Origin: an uncultured Clostridia bacterium
GTDB lineage: Bacteria; Bacillota; Clostridia; Christensenellales; Borkfalkiaceae
DNA: 15,377 nt
NCBI GenBank assembly: GCA_947629725.1
Contig: CANREU010000022.1
Span: 1 to 15,377 of the forward strand
Reading direction: 5' to 3'
Under the pieces are notes generated by a model, which did no database searches, was not told where the DNA came from, and worked only from the letters and a program-made list of their open reading frames with translations. The translations under genes were made by a program, and so were the position numbers. Of this stretch, positions 1-5,591 are shown piece by piece (the first letter of the stretch is position 1; every line of letters begins with the position of its first letter).

Positions 1-722
1 TGCACCTCGACATCATCGTCGACAGGCTCCTCCGCGAGTTCCATGTGGAGGCGAACGTCGGCGCGCCGCAGGTCGCCTACCGCGAGACCTTCCGCAAGGA
101 AGTGGACGTGCAGGGCACCTACAAGCGGCAGTCGGGCGGCAAGGGCCAATACGGCGACTGCAAGGTGCGCTTCATCCCGCTCGAGCCCGGGAAAGGCTAC
201 GAGTTTGAGGACGTCACCGTCGGCGGGTCCATCCCGAAGGAGTATATCCCCGCCATCGACAAGGGCATCCAGGAAGCGGCGAAGAACGGGTATCTCGCGG
301 GTTACGAGATGGTCGACTTCAAGGCGCAGGTGTACGACGGGAGCTACCACGAGGTCGACTCCTCCGAAATGGCGTTCAAGATCGCGGGCTCTTTGGCGTT
401 CAAAAACGGCATGGAGAAGGCGAACGTCGTCCTCCTCGAGCCCATCATGAAGGTGCAGATCATCACCCCCGAAGACTACTTCGGCGACCTCATGGGCAAC
501 GTCTCTTCCCGCCGCGGCACCATCACGAACACCGACGACAGGAACGGCGCGAAGATCATCGACGCGGAGATCCCGCTCTCCGAGATGTTCGGCTATGCGA
601 CGGAGCTCCGCTCCCGCACGCAGGGCAGAGGGCAGTTCACGATGCAGTTCGATCACTACTACGAGGTGCCGAGAAGCATTTCCGAAAAGATCGTGACGAA
701 CCACTCGAAGAAGAACGGCTAA
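1..722 (+). CDS. fusA: Elongation factor G, C-terminal part (5' end outside window)
   Basis: EF-G is the GTPase that drives ribosomal translocation. Only the last ~240 residues are present: the frame is open from position 3 (HLDIIVDRLLREF, the start of domain III/IV in EF-G) to the TAA at 720-722. The visible part covers domain IV (RQSGGKGQYG, VGGSIPKEYIPAIDKGIQE, DGSYHEVDSSEMAFKIAGS) and domain V (LLEPIMKVQIITPEDYFGDLMG, then SRRGTI and PLSEMFGYATELRS). All canonical EF-G signatures are intact. tuf follows after 200 bp, the usual end of the str operon (rpsL-rpsG-fusA-tuf), which favours fusA over a tetM- or typA-like paralogue. The GTG at 45 is an internal codon, not a start. Confidence 0.97.
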   Translation, partial: HLDIIVDRLLREFHVEANVGAPQVAYRETFRKEVDVQGTYKRQSGGKGQYGDCKVRFIPLEPGKGYEFEDVTVGGSIPKEYIPAIDKGIQEAAKNGYLAGYEMVDFKAQVYDGSYHEVDSSEMAFKIAGSLAFKNGMEKANVVLLEPIMKVQIITPEDYFGDLMGNVSSRRGTITNTDDRNGAKIIDAEIPLSEMFGYATELRSRTQGRGQFTMQFDHYYEVPRSISEKIVTNHSKKNG

Positions 723-737
723 AAGCCGTCTGCCAAA

Positions 738-793
738 GGAGAAATTTGCAAAAATCCGCAAAAATCTTTCGCGAAAAGATTGCAAATTCCTCC
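738..793 (+). repeat. Extended imperfect inverted repeat between fusA and tuf, overlapping the tuf -35
   Basis: The outer arms are GGAGAAATTTGC (738-749) and GCAAATTCCTCC (782-793), 12 bp with one mismatch. A nested perfect 7-bp stem AATCTTT (763-769)/AAAGATT (775-781) has the loop CGCGA. The 3' arm contains the tuf -35 box (780-785). No U-tract follows, so it is not a classical terminator of fusA. It could slow fusA read-through or fold to mask the promoter region. Confidence 0.55.
748..777 (+). promoter_or_regulatory. Phased A-tracts / UP-element-like region upstream of tuf promoter
   Basis: The direct repeats GCAAAAATC at 748-756 and 758-766 place 5-bp A-tracts (750-754 and 760-764) one helical turn apart. 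A further AAAA lies at 774-777. This covers roughly -38 to -67 relative to the predicted start, where an UP element contacts the RNA polymerase alpha subunit. It is expected for a very highly expressed tuf gene. The function is inferred from position and composition. Confidence 0.5.
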
Positions 794-808
794 GCAATCG
801 GTTATAAT
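780..808 (+). promoter_or_regulatory. Sigma-A promoter of tuf
   Basis: The -35 TTGCAA (780-785), a 17-bp spacer and a perfect -10 TATAAT (803-808) predict transcription starting near 815. The mRNA leader before the tuf ATG would be about 108 nt. tuf can therefore be transcribed independently of the upstream str operon. Confidence 0.85.
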
Positions 809-826
809 AGGTACGGTTGGCAAGGT

Positions 827-881
827 CAGCTGCATATCAAAATTGATAGATAGCTGCGTTTTTCGTTCCGAAAGGACGGAA
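827..881 (+). promoter_or_regulatory. Structured tuf 5' leader (two hairpins)
   Basis: The first element pairs 827-840 with 843-856: CAGCT/AGCTG, a 3x3 internal loop, then TATCA/TGATA around a small AT loop. The second is TTCCG (866-870) with CGGAA (877-881). An A/T-rich segment and the GGAGG ribosome site (908-912) follow. I do not recognise a known riboswitch, and no T-box signature was seen. Confidence 0.4.
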
Positions 882-922
882 AGGCTTATCAAAAAATAAA
901 AATTTTTGGAGGAAAACTCAAA

Positions 923-2140
923 ATGGCAAAGGCAAAATTCGACAGAAGCAAGCCGCACGTCAATATCGGCACCATCGGCCACGTTGACCACGGCAAGACC
1001 ACTTTGACCGCAGCTATCACGATGGTGATGGCCTGCAAGGGTCAGGCGCAGAAGATGCGCTACGACGAGATCGACAAGGCCCCCGAAGAGAAGGCCCGCG
1101 GTATCACGATCAACACCGCGCACGTCGAGTATCAGACGGACAAGCGTCACTACGCTCACGTCGACTGCCCCGGACATGCCGACTATGTCAAGAACATGAT
1201 CACGGGCGCTGCGCAGATGGACGGCGCGATCCTCGTCGTCGCTGCGACCGACGGTCCCATGCCCCAGACCCGTGAGCACATCCTGCTCGCCCGTCAGGTC
1301 GGCGTGCCCTACATCATCGTCTTCCTGAACAAGGTCGACCAGATGGACGATCCCGAACTTCTGGACCTCGTCGAGATGGAGATCCGCGAGCTTCTTTCCT
1401 CGTATGACTTCCCCGGCGACGACATCCCGATCATCAAGGGTTCCGCCCTCAAGGCTCTCGAGAAGGCGACGAGCGGCTGCTCCGACGCGGAGATCCTCGC
1501 GGCTCCCGAATGCAAGTGCATCCTCGAGCTCATGGACGCGGTCGACAGCTACATCCCCACCCCTCAGAGAGACGATCAGAAGCCTTTCCTGCTTCCCGTC
1601 GAGGACGTGTTCACGATCTCCGGCCGCGGCACCGTGGCGACCGGCCGTGTGGAGCGCGGCGTTGCCCACGTCGGCGACCCCGCCGAGATCGTCGGCCTCA
1701 TCGAGAAACCCCGCACGACGGTCATCACCGGTCTCGAGATGTTCCACAAGCAGCTCGACGAGGCGATGGCGGGCGATAACGTCGGCGCGCTTCTCCGCGG
1801 CATCAACCGCACGGACGTCGAGAAAGGGCAGGTCATCGCGAAGCCCGGCACCGTTCCCACCGCGACCAAGTTCGAGGCGCAGGTGTACGTCCTCACGAAG
1901 GAGGAAGGCGGCCGTCACACTGCATTCTTCAACCACTACCGTCCCCAGTTCTTCATCCGCACGACGGACGTCACCGGCTCCATCGAACTGCCCGAAGGCG
2001 TTGAGATGGTCATGCCCGGCGACCATGTCACCCTGAAGGTCGAGATCATCAAGCCCGTCGCGATCGAGGAAGGCCTCCGCTTCGCTATCCGCGAAGGCGG
2101 CAGAACGGTCGGCTCCGGCGTCGTCTCCAAGATCCTGTAA
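923..2140 (+). CDS. tuf: Elongation factor Tu
   Basis: EF-Tu is the GTPase that brings aminoacyl-tRNA to the ribosomal A site. This 405-residue protein has the complete G domain: P-loop GHVDHGKT (19-26), switch I RGITINTAHVEY (59-70), DCPGH (81-85) with catalytic His85, NKVD (136-139, where NKCD is common) and GSALKA (173-178). Domains II and III are full length and end in GSGVVSKIL. The ATG is preceded by GGAGG at 908-912. The protein is about 10 residues longer than typical 394-397-residue EF-Tu. The excess lies at ~181-200 (ATSGCSDAEILAAPECKC), after the G5 motif, and brings in Cys186, Cys197 and Cys199. It has its own promoter and a strong terminator, so it is probably monocistronic or the last str gene. 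Confidence 0.98.
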   Translation: MAKAKFDRSKPHVNIGTIGHVDHGKTTLTAAITMVMACKGQAQKMRYDEIDKAPEEKARGITINTAHVEYQTDKRHYAHVDCPGHADYVKNMITGAAQMDGAILVVAATDGPMPQTREHILLARQVGVPYIIVFLNKVDQMDDPELLDLVEMEIRELLSSYDFPGDDIPIIKGSALKALEKATSGCSDAEILAAPECKCILELMDAVDSYIPTPQRDDQKPFLLPVEDVFTISGRGTVATGRVERGVAHVGDPAEIVGLIEKPRTTVITGLEMFHKQLDEAMAGDNVGALLRGINRTDVEKGQVIAKPGTVPTATKFEAQVYVLTKEEGGRHTAFFNHYRPQFFIRTTDVTGSIELPEGVEMVMPGDHVTLKVEIIKPVAIEEGLRFAIREGGRTVGSGVVSKIL

Positions 2141-2151
2141 AAGAGCAAAGC

Positions 2152-2184
2152 AAAAAGGCACGGCTTCCCGCCGTGCCTTTTTTT
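2152..2184 (+). terminator. Intrinsic terminator of tuf
   Basis: A perfect 8-bp GC-rich stem GGCACGGC (2157-2164)/GCCGTGCC (2170-2177) with loop TTCCC is extended by A/T pairs and followed by seven T (2178-2184). It lies 16 nt after the tuf stop codon. Confidence 0.95.
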
Positions 2185-2261
2185 GTTTCGCGGAAAATCT
2201 TTTGCGCCTCATGCCCTCCCCCTGTACTTCGTTTCTTGCCTCCCACCTCATGTTTCCAACT

Positions 2262-2416
2262 CTTGCCCTCCCCCTGCGTCAGGGGGAGGGGTAGGGGAGG
2301 GGGTCCGCCCCCTTCATGCGCAAAATCTTTTCCGTCTCTTGCCTCCCCCCTCACGTTGAGGGGGGAGGGTAGGGTGGGGGGAGCCGCCCCTATCCTCTTG
2401 TGCAAAATCTTTTCCG
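2262..2416. repeat. Two tandem ~75-bp GC-rich hairpin/G-quadruplex repeat units
   Basis: Unit A (2262-2334) and unit B (2338-2416) share one order: CTTGCC, a C-rich/G-rich perfect hairpin, a second G-rich run, CCGCCCC, then CAAAATCTTTTCCG. The hairpins are CCCTCCCCCTG (2266-2276)/CAGGGGGAGGG (2280-2290) and CCTCCCCCCTCA (2342-2353)/TGAGGGGGGAGG (2357-2368). Both units hold four G-runs on the plus strand: 2282-2303 (5-4-4-5 G) and 2360-2381 (6-3-3-6 G). A degenerate partial copy (AAAATCTTTTGCG... GCCCTCCCCCTG) lies at ~2193-2224. Composition and repetition argue for a REP-like dispersed repeat and not for a coding sequence. Confidence 0.75.
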
Positions 2417-2564
2417 CGAGGAAAGGTGCTCTTGCGGGGAACGAGCTTGTTCTCCAAATCGCTTGCCCGTACAATAAGCGCGAAGGGTCGCGCAAATGGG
2501 GTGCGCTGCCGCAGGGAAACCCTGCTCCGCGCAGTGGTTTATAGCTATGGGCGCGGAGTTCCGT

Positions 2565-2650
2565 CCCTCATTCCGAACGGAGCCGCAGGCGGAGTGAGTG
2601 AATCTTAAAAGCAAGATACACTCGGTTCCTATGGAGCCTCGGTATGAGGG
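2565..2650. repeat. 86-bp MITE-like element with terminal inverted repeats
   Basis: The ends CCCTCATTCCGA (2565-2576) and TCGGTATGAGGG (2639-2650) are inverted repeats with one mismatch in 12. The centre is a second inverted repeat, GAGTGAATCTT (2596-2606)/AAGATACACTC (2613-2623), with one mismatch and a 6-nt loop. The whole element can fold as one long interrupted hairpin. It has no open reading frame of its own. It resembles small non-autonomous or REP-type elements scattered through clostridial genomes; copy number in this genome cannot be seen here. Confidence 0.6.
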
Positions 2651-2682
2651 GTAGAGACCATCGCCCCGTTTCCCGCTCCTTG

Positions 2683-2784
2683 CCCACCCCTTGAGGGGTG
2701 GGTGCCCCGTAGGGACAGAAGGGGTGTTTTTCGGAATGGTGAACACCCCATCAGTCACTTCGTGACAGCTCCCCCTCAAGGGGG
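2683..2784. repeat. REP-like cluster of four short hairpins
   Basis: Four stems occur in a row: CCCACCCC (2683-2690)/GGGGTGGG (2695-2702); GGGGTGTT (2721-2728)/AACACCCC (2742-2749); GTCAC (2754-2758)/GTGAC (2762-2766); CCCCC (2771-2775)/GGGGG (2780-2784). The right half (CAGTCACTTCGTGACAGCTC then C-run, TCAA, G-run) is of a type I associate with dispersed clostridial repeats. Together with the two elements to the left, it fills the gene-free stretch 2185-2906. I saw nothing interpretable at 2417-2564 except a 20-bp near-palindrome (2436-2455), nor at 2785-2906. Confidence 0.55.
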
Positions 2785-2906
2785 CGCCGAGACAGGGGCG
2801 CGGGGGCCTCCGTGTAGAGCAGAAAGCACAAATTTTCGCTCAAAATGCAGACATGGGGTCGAAAAAATCGTACAAAGTTCATATTTGTGCATATGCGCGA
2901 AGAAAC

Positions 2907-2939
2907 AAAAGCGGACGGCATTGTTTGCCATCCGCTTTT
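2907..2939 (-). terminator. Intrinsic terminator of the XRE regulator gene
   Basis: On the minus strand a 14-bp stem (2939-2926 with 2920-2907, one G-U pair) with a 5-nt loop ends in TTTT then GTTTC. It starts 9 bp after the stop codon of the XRE gene. On the plus strand the same hairpin is followed by a T-rich run, so it may also insulate in the other direction. Confidence 0.8.
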
Positions 2940-2948
2940 CTCTTTTTC

Positions 2949-3161
2949 TTAAAAAAACGGCGGGGGAGAGATCCCCAATAGGTCGTAGAGGGAGACCTCA
3001 TAGAGCTCTGCGAGTTTGATGAGATTTTCGTATTCGGGGCGCGAAACGTCGTTTTCCCAATCGCTGACATTCGACTGATAAACCGCGAGCTGCTCCGCCA
3101 CGTATTTTTGCGTTAAGCCGCGCATCTTCCGAAATTTTCTGAAATTTTCCCCGTAACTCAT
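2949..3161 (-). CDS. Small XRE-family regulator, controller (C)-protein-like
   Basis: This 70-residue protein is essentially a single helix-turn-helix domain of the Cro/C1 (XRE) type: FRKFRKMRGLTQKYVAEQLAVYQSNVSDWENDVSRPEYENLIKLAELYEVSLYDLLGI. The recognition helix lies at about residues 28-38. Size and architecture match controller proteins of restriction-modification systems. It is divergently transcribed from the restriction-modification gene across 93 bp containing a large dyad, which strongly suggests it controls that gene and itself. No ribosome-binding site precedes the ATG. A TAAAAT (3168-3173) ends 6 nt before it, so the mRNA is probably leaderless, as in several known C genes. Assignment as a C protein is an inference; a generic XRE repressor is the alternative. 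Confidence 0.8.
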   Translation of the reverse strand: MSYGENFRKFRKMRGLTQKYVAEQLAVYQSNVSDWENDVSRPEYENLIKLAELYEVSLYDLLGISPPPFF

Positions 3162-3167
3162 ATCTTT

Positions 3168-3173
3168 ATTTTA
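3168..3173 (-). promoter_or_regulatory. Predicted -10 of the XRE gene (leaderless transcript, no good -35)
   Basis: TAAAAT on the minus strand is followed by 6 nt and then the ATG, so transcription would begin at or next to the start codon. No recognisable -35 hexamer exists at 16-18 bp (CAATGT or similar). That is what an activator-dependent promoter would show. The right operator arm (3203-3217) would sit at about -42 to -56. Confidence 0.4.
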
Positions 3174-3179
3174 AGAAAA

Positions 3180-3217
3180 ATGTGTGTTACACATTGACAA
3201 ATATGTGCAACACACAT
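3180..3217. promoter_or_regulatory. Double-dyad operator between the XRE and restriction-modification genes
   Basis: ATGTGTGTTACACAT (3180-3194) and ATGTGCAACACACAT (3203-3217) are inverted repeats with 14 of 15 matches and an 8-bp spacer. Each arm is also a small dyad (TGTGT-GTT-ACACA; TGTG..CACA), so two dimers could bind side by side. The left arm ends on the first base of the -35 of the restriction-modification promoter. The right arm fills its spacer and touches the -10. This is the layout expected for cooperative binding by a small XRE protein that represses the enzyme gene. Confidence 0.75.
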
Positions 3218-3222
3218 ATAAT
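3194..3222 (+). promoter_or_regulatory. Consensus sigma-A promoter of the restriction-modification gene
   Basis: A perfect TTGACA (3194-3199), a 17-bp spacer and a perfect TATAAT (3217-3222) predict a start near 3229. The ribosome site GGAGG (3242-3246) lies 8 nt before the ATG. Being full consensus, it should be very strong when unrepressed. The operator embedded in it provides the obvious brake. Confidence 0.88.
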
Positions 3223-3254
3223 AATATTCGCAAAAGAAAACGGAGGATGGGGAT

Positions 3255-5543
3255 ATGGATCAATACGAGCATGAGCGGGACGGTCAATATGATTTTTATA
3301 AAGTCTTTTTGCCGCGGGTAGACCCCACGCGGAACGTGGAGGACCTTCTCGGCGACAGCAACGACGGGGTTTTGAACGGAAATCTTCTTGAATTTAAGTT
3401 GCATGTTTCCGATTTGGGCGCCGTCCTTCTGCAATGCGTCAAATATCTTTCTGCGCTGCGCATCAAGGGGAAGTCTGTCCCCGCCAATATCTTGATCGTC
3501 GACGTAAATACTTCCACGATATGGCAGTACCGTTCCGCGCCCTACCTTGCGGAAATCGAGAAAACCTATTTCGGCGGCGCGTCGAAAAACAACGCAGGGT
3601 TTATCGGCGGGAATGCCGAGGCGGTCTTGCATTACGACGATCCGCTCGGTGCCGAGCGTGTCGTCGCCCTTCTCAAAGAGAACAATTTTACAAAGATCCA
3701 TATCGATGAAAACTGTATCGTCGGTTGGGCGGAGCGGTTTTATCGCGAAGTCCCCACGGCGCGCAAGGAGGACTTCCTCGGGGACGATACGGGCAAGCAT
3801 AAAACGATAGGGGAGATCAGAAAACCGACCCATTTTGCGGAATACATTTACCCTTACACAGGGCAAACGAACGTCAAATTCCACTATTTGATGGATAAAC
3901 TGAACGACACCTTGCAAAAGAAGAATCTCGGCGCGTTCTACACACCCGATCTCTATGCGGAGAAATCTCTCGAGCTGGTTCGTGCCGCCATTGCGCGCGT
4001 TCCCGTGGGAAACGACTATATCATTTTGGATAGATGCGCGGGGACGGGCAGTCTCGAAACCAAACTGACAGACGAGGAGCTTTCGCATACCGTCGTTTCC
4101 ACGATCGAATACTACGAATATAAAGTTCTGCAAGAACTGCTCGGCGCAAAAGTGCGGCACATCATTCCGCCCGTGGAGACGGCGGAGACTTTCCGCGCGG
4201 GGCTTGTGGCGGGGTCGGACGCTTTGAGCAAAGAGTTCGTCGAAAATCCCGTGATAAGGCAATACATCGACGACCCGAACTGCACGGTCATCCTCTTTGA
4301 AAACCCGCCTTTTGCGGAGACGACCTCTGCGGAGCATCAACGCATGGGGCAGAGCAAATCTTCTTCGGTATGGAAGCAAAGCTATGTTGTATCGGAAATG
4401 AAGAAAGAAATCAAAGGGACTGCATCAAATGATTTGGGGAATGCGTTCATTTGGTCGGGCTTCAAATACTATCTGCGGCAGCCGACGGATAGTTATATCG
4501 TCTATTCTCCCGTGAAATACTGGAAGGCGCAGCACCTGATCGATCGGGAATTTTTGGACGGGTTCGCCTTCAACCGCCGTCATTTTCATTCGAATATTTA
4601 CGCTTGCATTATGTGTGCGCTGTGGTTGAATCAACCAAGTTCGCAAAAAGAAATTACAATCAAAGCCTTCGATGTAGACACTGTAAACAATACATTGTTT
4701 CCTCAAGACGCACTGTCTGTTAAGCAAATTTTCTCAACGTACAGTCAAGTCTATTATGATAAACGACCTATCCATGAGGAATTTCGCAAAGGGATCCTTG
4801 CGGGGCTGGATGGACTTGAAAAAGAAGGCGGTAAGCAGAGAAACCGTCCTGCATATTCTCCCGATATTTTAGGATATATGGTTGCACATAGTTCGGGATT
4901 CGATAATCCGGAACTTGATTCAAGCCTTCTCACTGCGGGACGCTATGACGGCAACGGTTTCTTTTTGCGCAAGGATAACTATCTTGAAAAGCTGCCGATG
5001 TTCTGCGCGTCGCGCTATATCACCTATAATCGGGCGTGGACGGAGCGCGGGCGTATCATGAAGTCGGCGGATGGCGCGGAGAAATTTTTTGCCGACGTCG
5101 CAAGCGGAAAACTTGCGCAGTTCCTGCTGAAATGCCTGCTCTTCACCTGCACGGAAATGCAGAACCACATGCGCACGTTCATGGGGAGCGACGGGCGGTT
5201 TTATCGGAACGAGCTCTGCCTCGATACGACAAGCGGCGAAACAGTCGCCTCCCGCGACCTCAAAAATCTTGTCCTAAACGAGAAGGAAGAGGCCATTTTG
5301 CGGCAATGGGGTCGGGTTTTCTCATGGGCGCAAAAGGCGGAGAAGTACGATCCGTCTCTCACTTACGGCGTCTATCAGATCTATGCGGAACTCGATACCT
5401 TCCATACGGATGAAGTGACGGGTGATACCGTATATGACAACGTGGAACTGCATTCCGCACTTGCGGGACTCAAAGCGCTCGTCAAAGAATATTATAATAC
5501 CGAGATCGTGCCCGTACTCTTTGAATATGAATTTTTGAAATGA
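3255..5543 (+). CDS. Single-chain restriction-modification-like protein (PD-(D/E)xK nuclease + N6-adenine methyltransferase)
   Basis: This 762-residue protein looks like a type IIG-style fused restriction/modification enzyme. Its N-terminus carries a PD-(D/E)xK-like signature: NDGVLNGNLLEFK, with Asp37, Glu46 and Lys48, followed by Gln60 and KYLS. The methyltransferase part has motif X LGAFYTPDLYAEKSLELV (225-242), the SAM-binding motif I LDRCAGTGSLE (258-268) and the gamma-class catalytic motif IV ENPPF (349-353), typical of DNA N6-adenine methylation. The C-terminal ~300 residues probably hold the target-recognition domain. There is no helicase and no separate R or S gene nearby. The frame is intact and the start follows GGAGG. 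Base composition is visibly lower in GC than the flanking genes, a sign of acquisition. It could be methylase-only if the nuclease residues are inactive. Confidence 0.78.
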   Translation: MDQYEHERDGQYDFYKVFLPRVDPTRNVEDLLGDSNDGVLNGNLLEFKLHVSDLGAVLLQCVKYLSALRIKGKSVPANILIVDVNTSTIWQYRSAPYLAEIEKTYFGGASKNNAGFIGGNAEAVLHYDDPLGAERVVALLKENNFTKIHIDENCIVGWAERFYREVPTARKEDFLGDDTGKHKTIGEIRKPTHFAEYIYPYTGQTNVKFHYLMDKLNDTLQKKNLGAFYTPDLYAEKSLELVRAAIARVPVGNDYIILDRCAGTGSLETKLTDEELSHTVVSTIEYYEYKVLQELLGAKVRHIIPPVETAETFRAGLVAGSDALSKEFVENPVIRQYIDDPNCTVILFENPPFAETTSAEHQRMGQSKSSSVWKQSYVVSEMKKEIKGTASNDLGNAFIWSGFKYYLRQPTDSYIVYSPVKYWKAQHLIDREFLDGFAFNRRHFHSNIYACIMCALWLNQPSSQKEITIKAFDVDTVNNTLFPQDALSVKQIFSTYSQVYYDKRPIHEEFRKGILAGLDGLEKEGGKQRNRPAYSPDILGYMVAHSSGFDNPELDSSLLTAGRYDGNGFFLRKDNYLEKLPMFCASRYITYNRAWTERGRIMKSADGAEKFFADVASGKLAQFLLKCLLFTCTEMQNHMRTFMGSDGRFYRNELCLDTTSGETVASRDLKNLVLNEKEEAILRQWGRVFSWAQKAEKYDPSLTYGVYQIYAELDTFHTDEVTGDTVYDNVELHSALAGLKALVKEYYNTEIVPVLFEYEFLK

Positions 5544-5556
5544 ATGCCGCCATACG

Positions 5557-5591
5557 ACAAGACGGACTTCCGTTTCGGAAGTCCGTCTTGT
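5557..5591. terminator. 16-bp perfect hairpin between the restriction-modification gene and the tRNA (probably bidirectional terminator)
   Basis: ACAAGACGGACTTCCG (5557-5572) and CGGAAGTCCGTCTTGT (5576-5591) pair perfectly around a TTT loop. It lies 13 nt after the restriction-modification stop and directly abuts the encoded CCA of the minus-strand tRNA (5592). Neither side has a good U-tract. Position between convergent genes and its stability suggest termination or 3'-end protection for both transcripts. Confidence 0.65.

Noticed and set aside
723..922. T-box or other known riboswitch in the tuf leader
   Set aside because: No T-box sequence, no known riboswitch core and no terminator alternative; only simple hairpins are visible.
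719..2251. 510-codon open frame on the minus strand opposite tuf
   Set aside because: The plus-strand EF-Tu is certain. The antisense frame is a Leu/Asp/Val/Arg-rich mirror of GC-biased codons with no recognisable domain.
2880..2895. CATAT...ATATG dyad resembling part of the XRE operator
   Set aside because: Only a short AT-rich match, located downstream of the XRE terminator and lacking the GTGTGTT core.
2185..2906. CRISPR array or attachment-site duplication
   Set aside because: The repeats are few, unequal and without regular spacers. I could not find a second copy of the tRNA 3' end that would mark an integration event.
2173..3019. Short open frames (60-136 codons) on both strands in the repeat region
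   Set aside because: They run through hairpin repeats, lack ribosome sites and show no protein-like composition.
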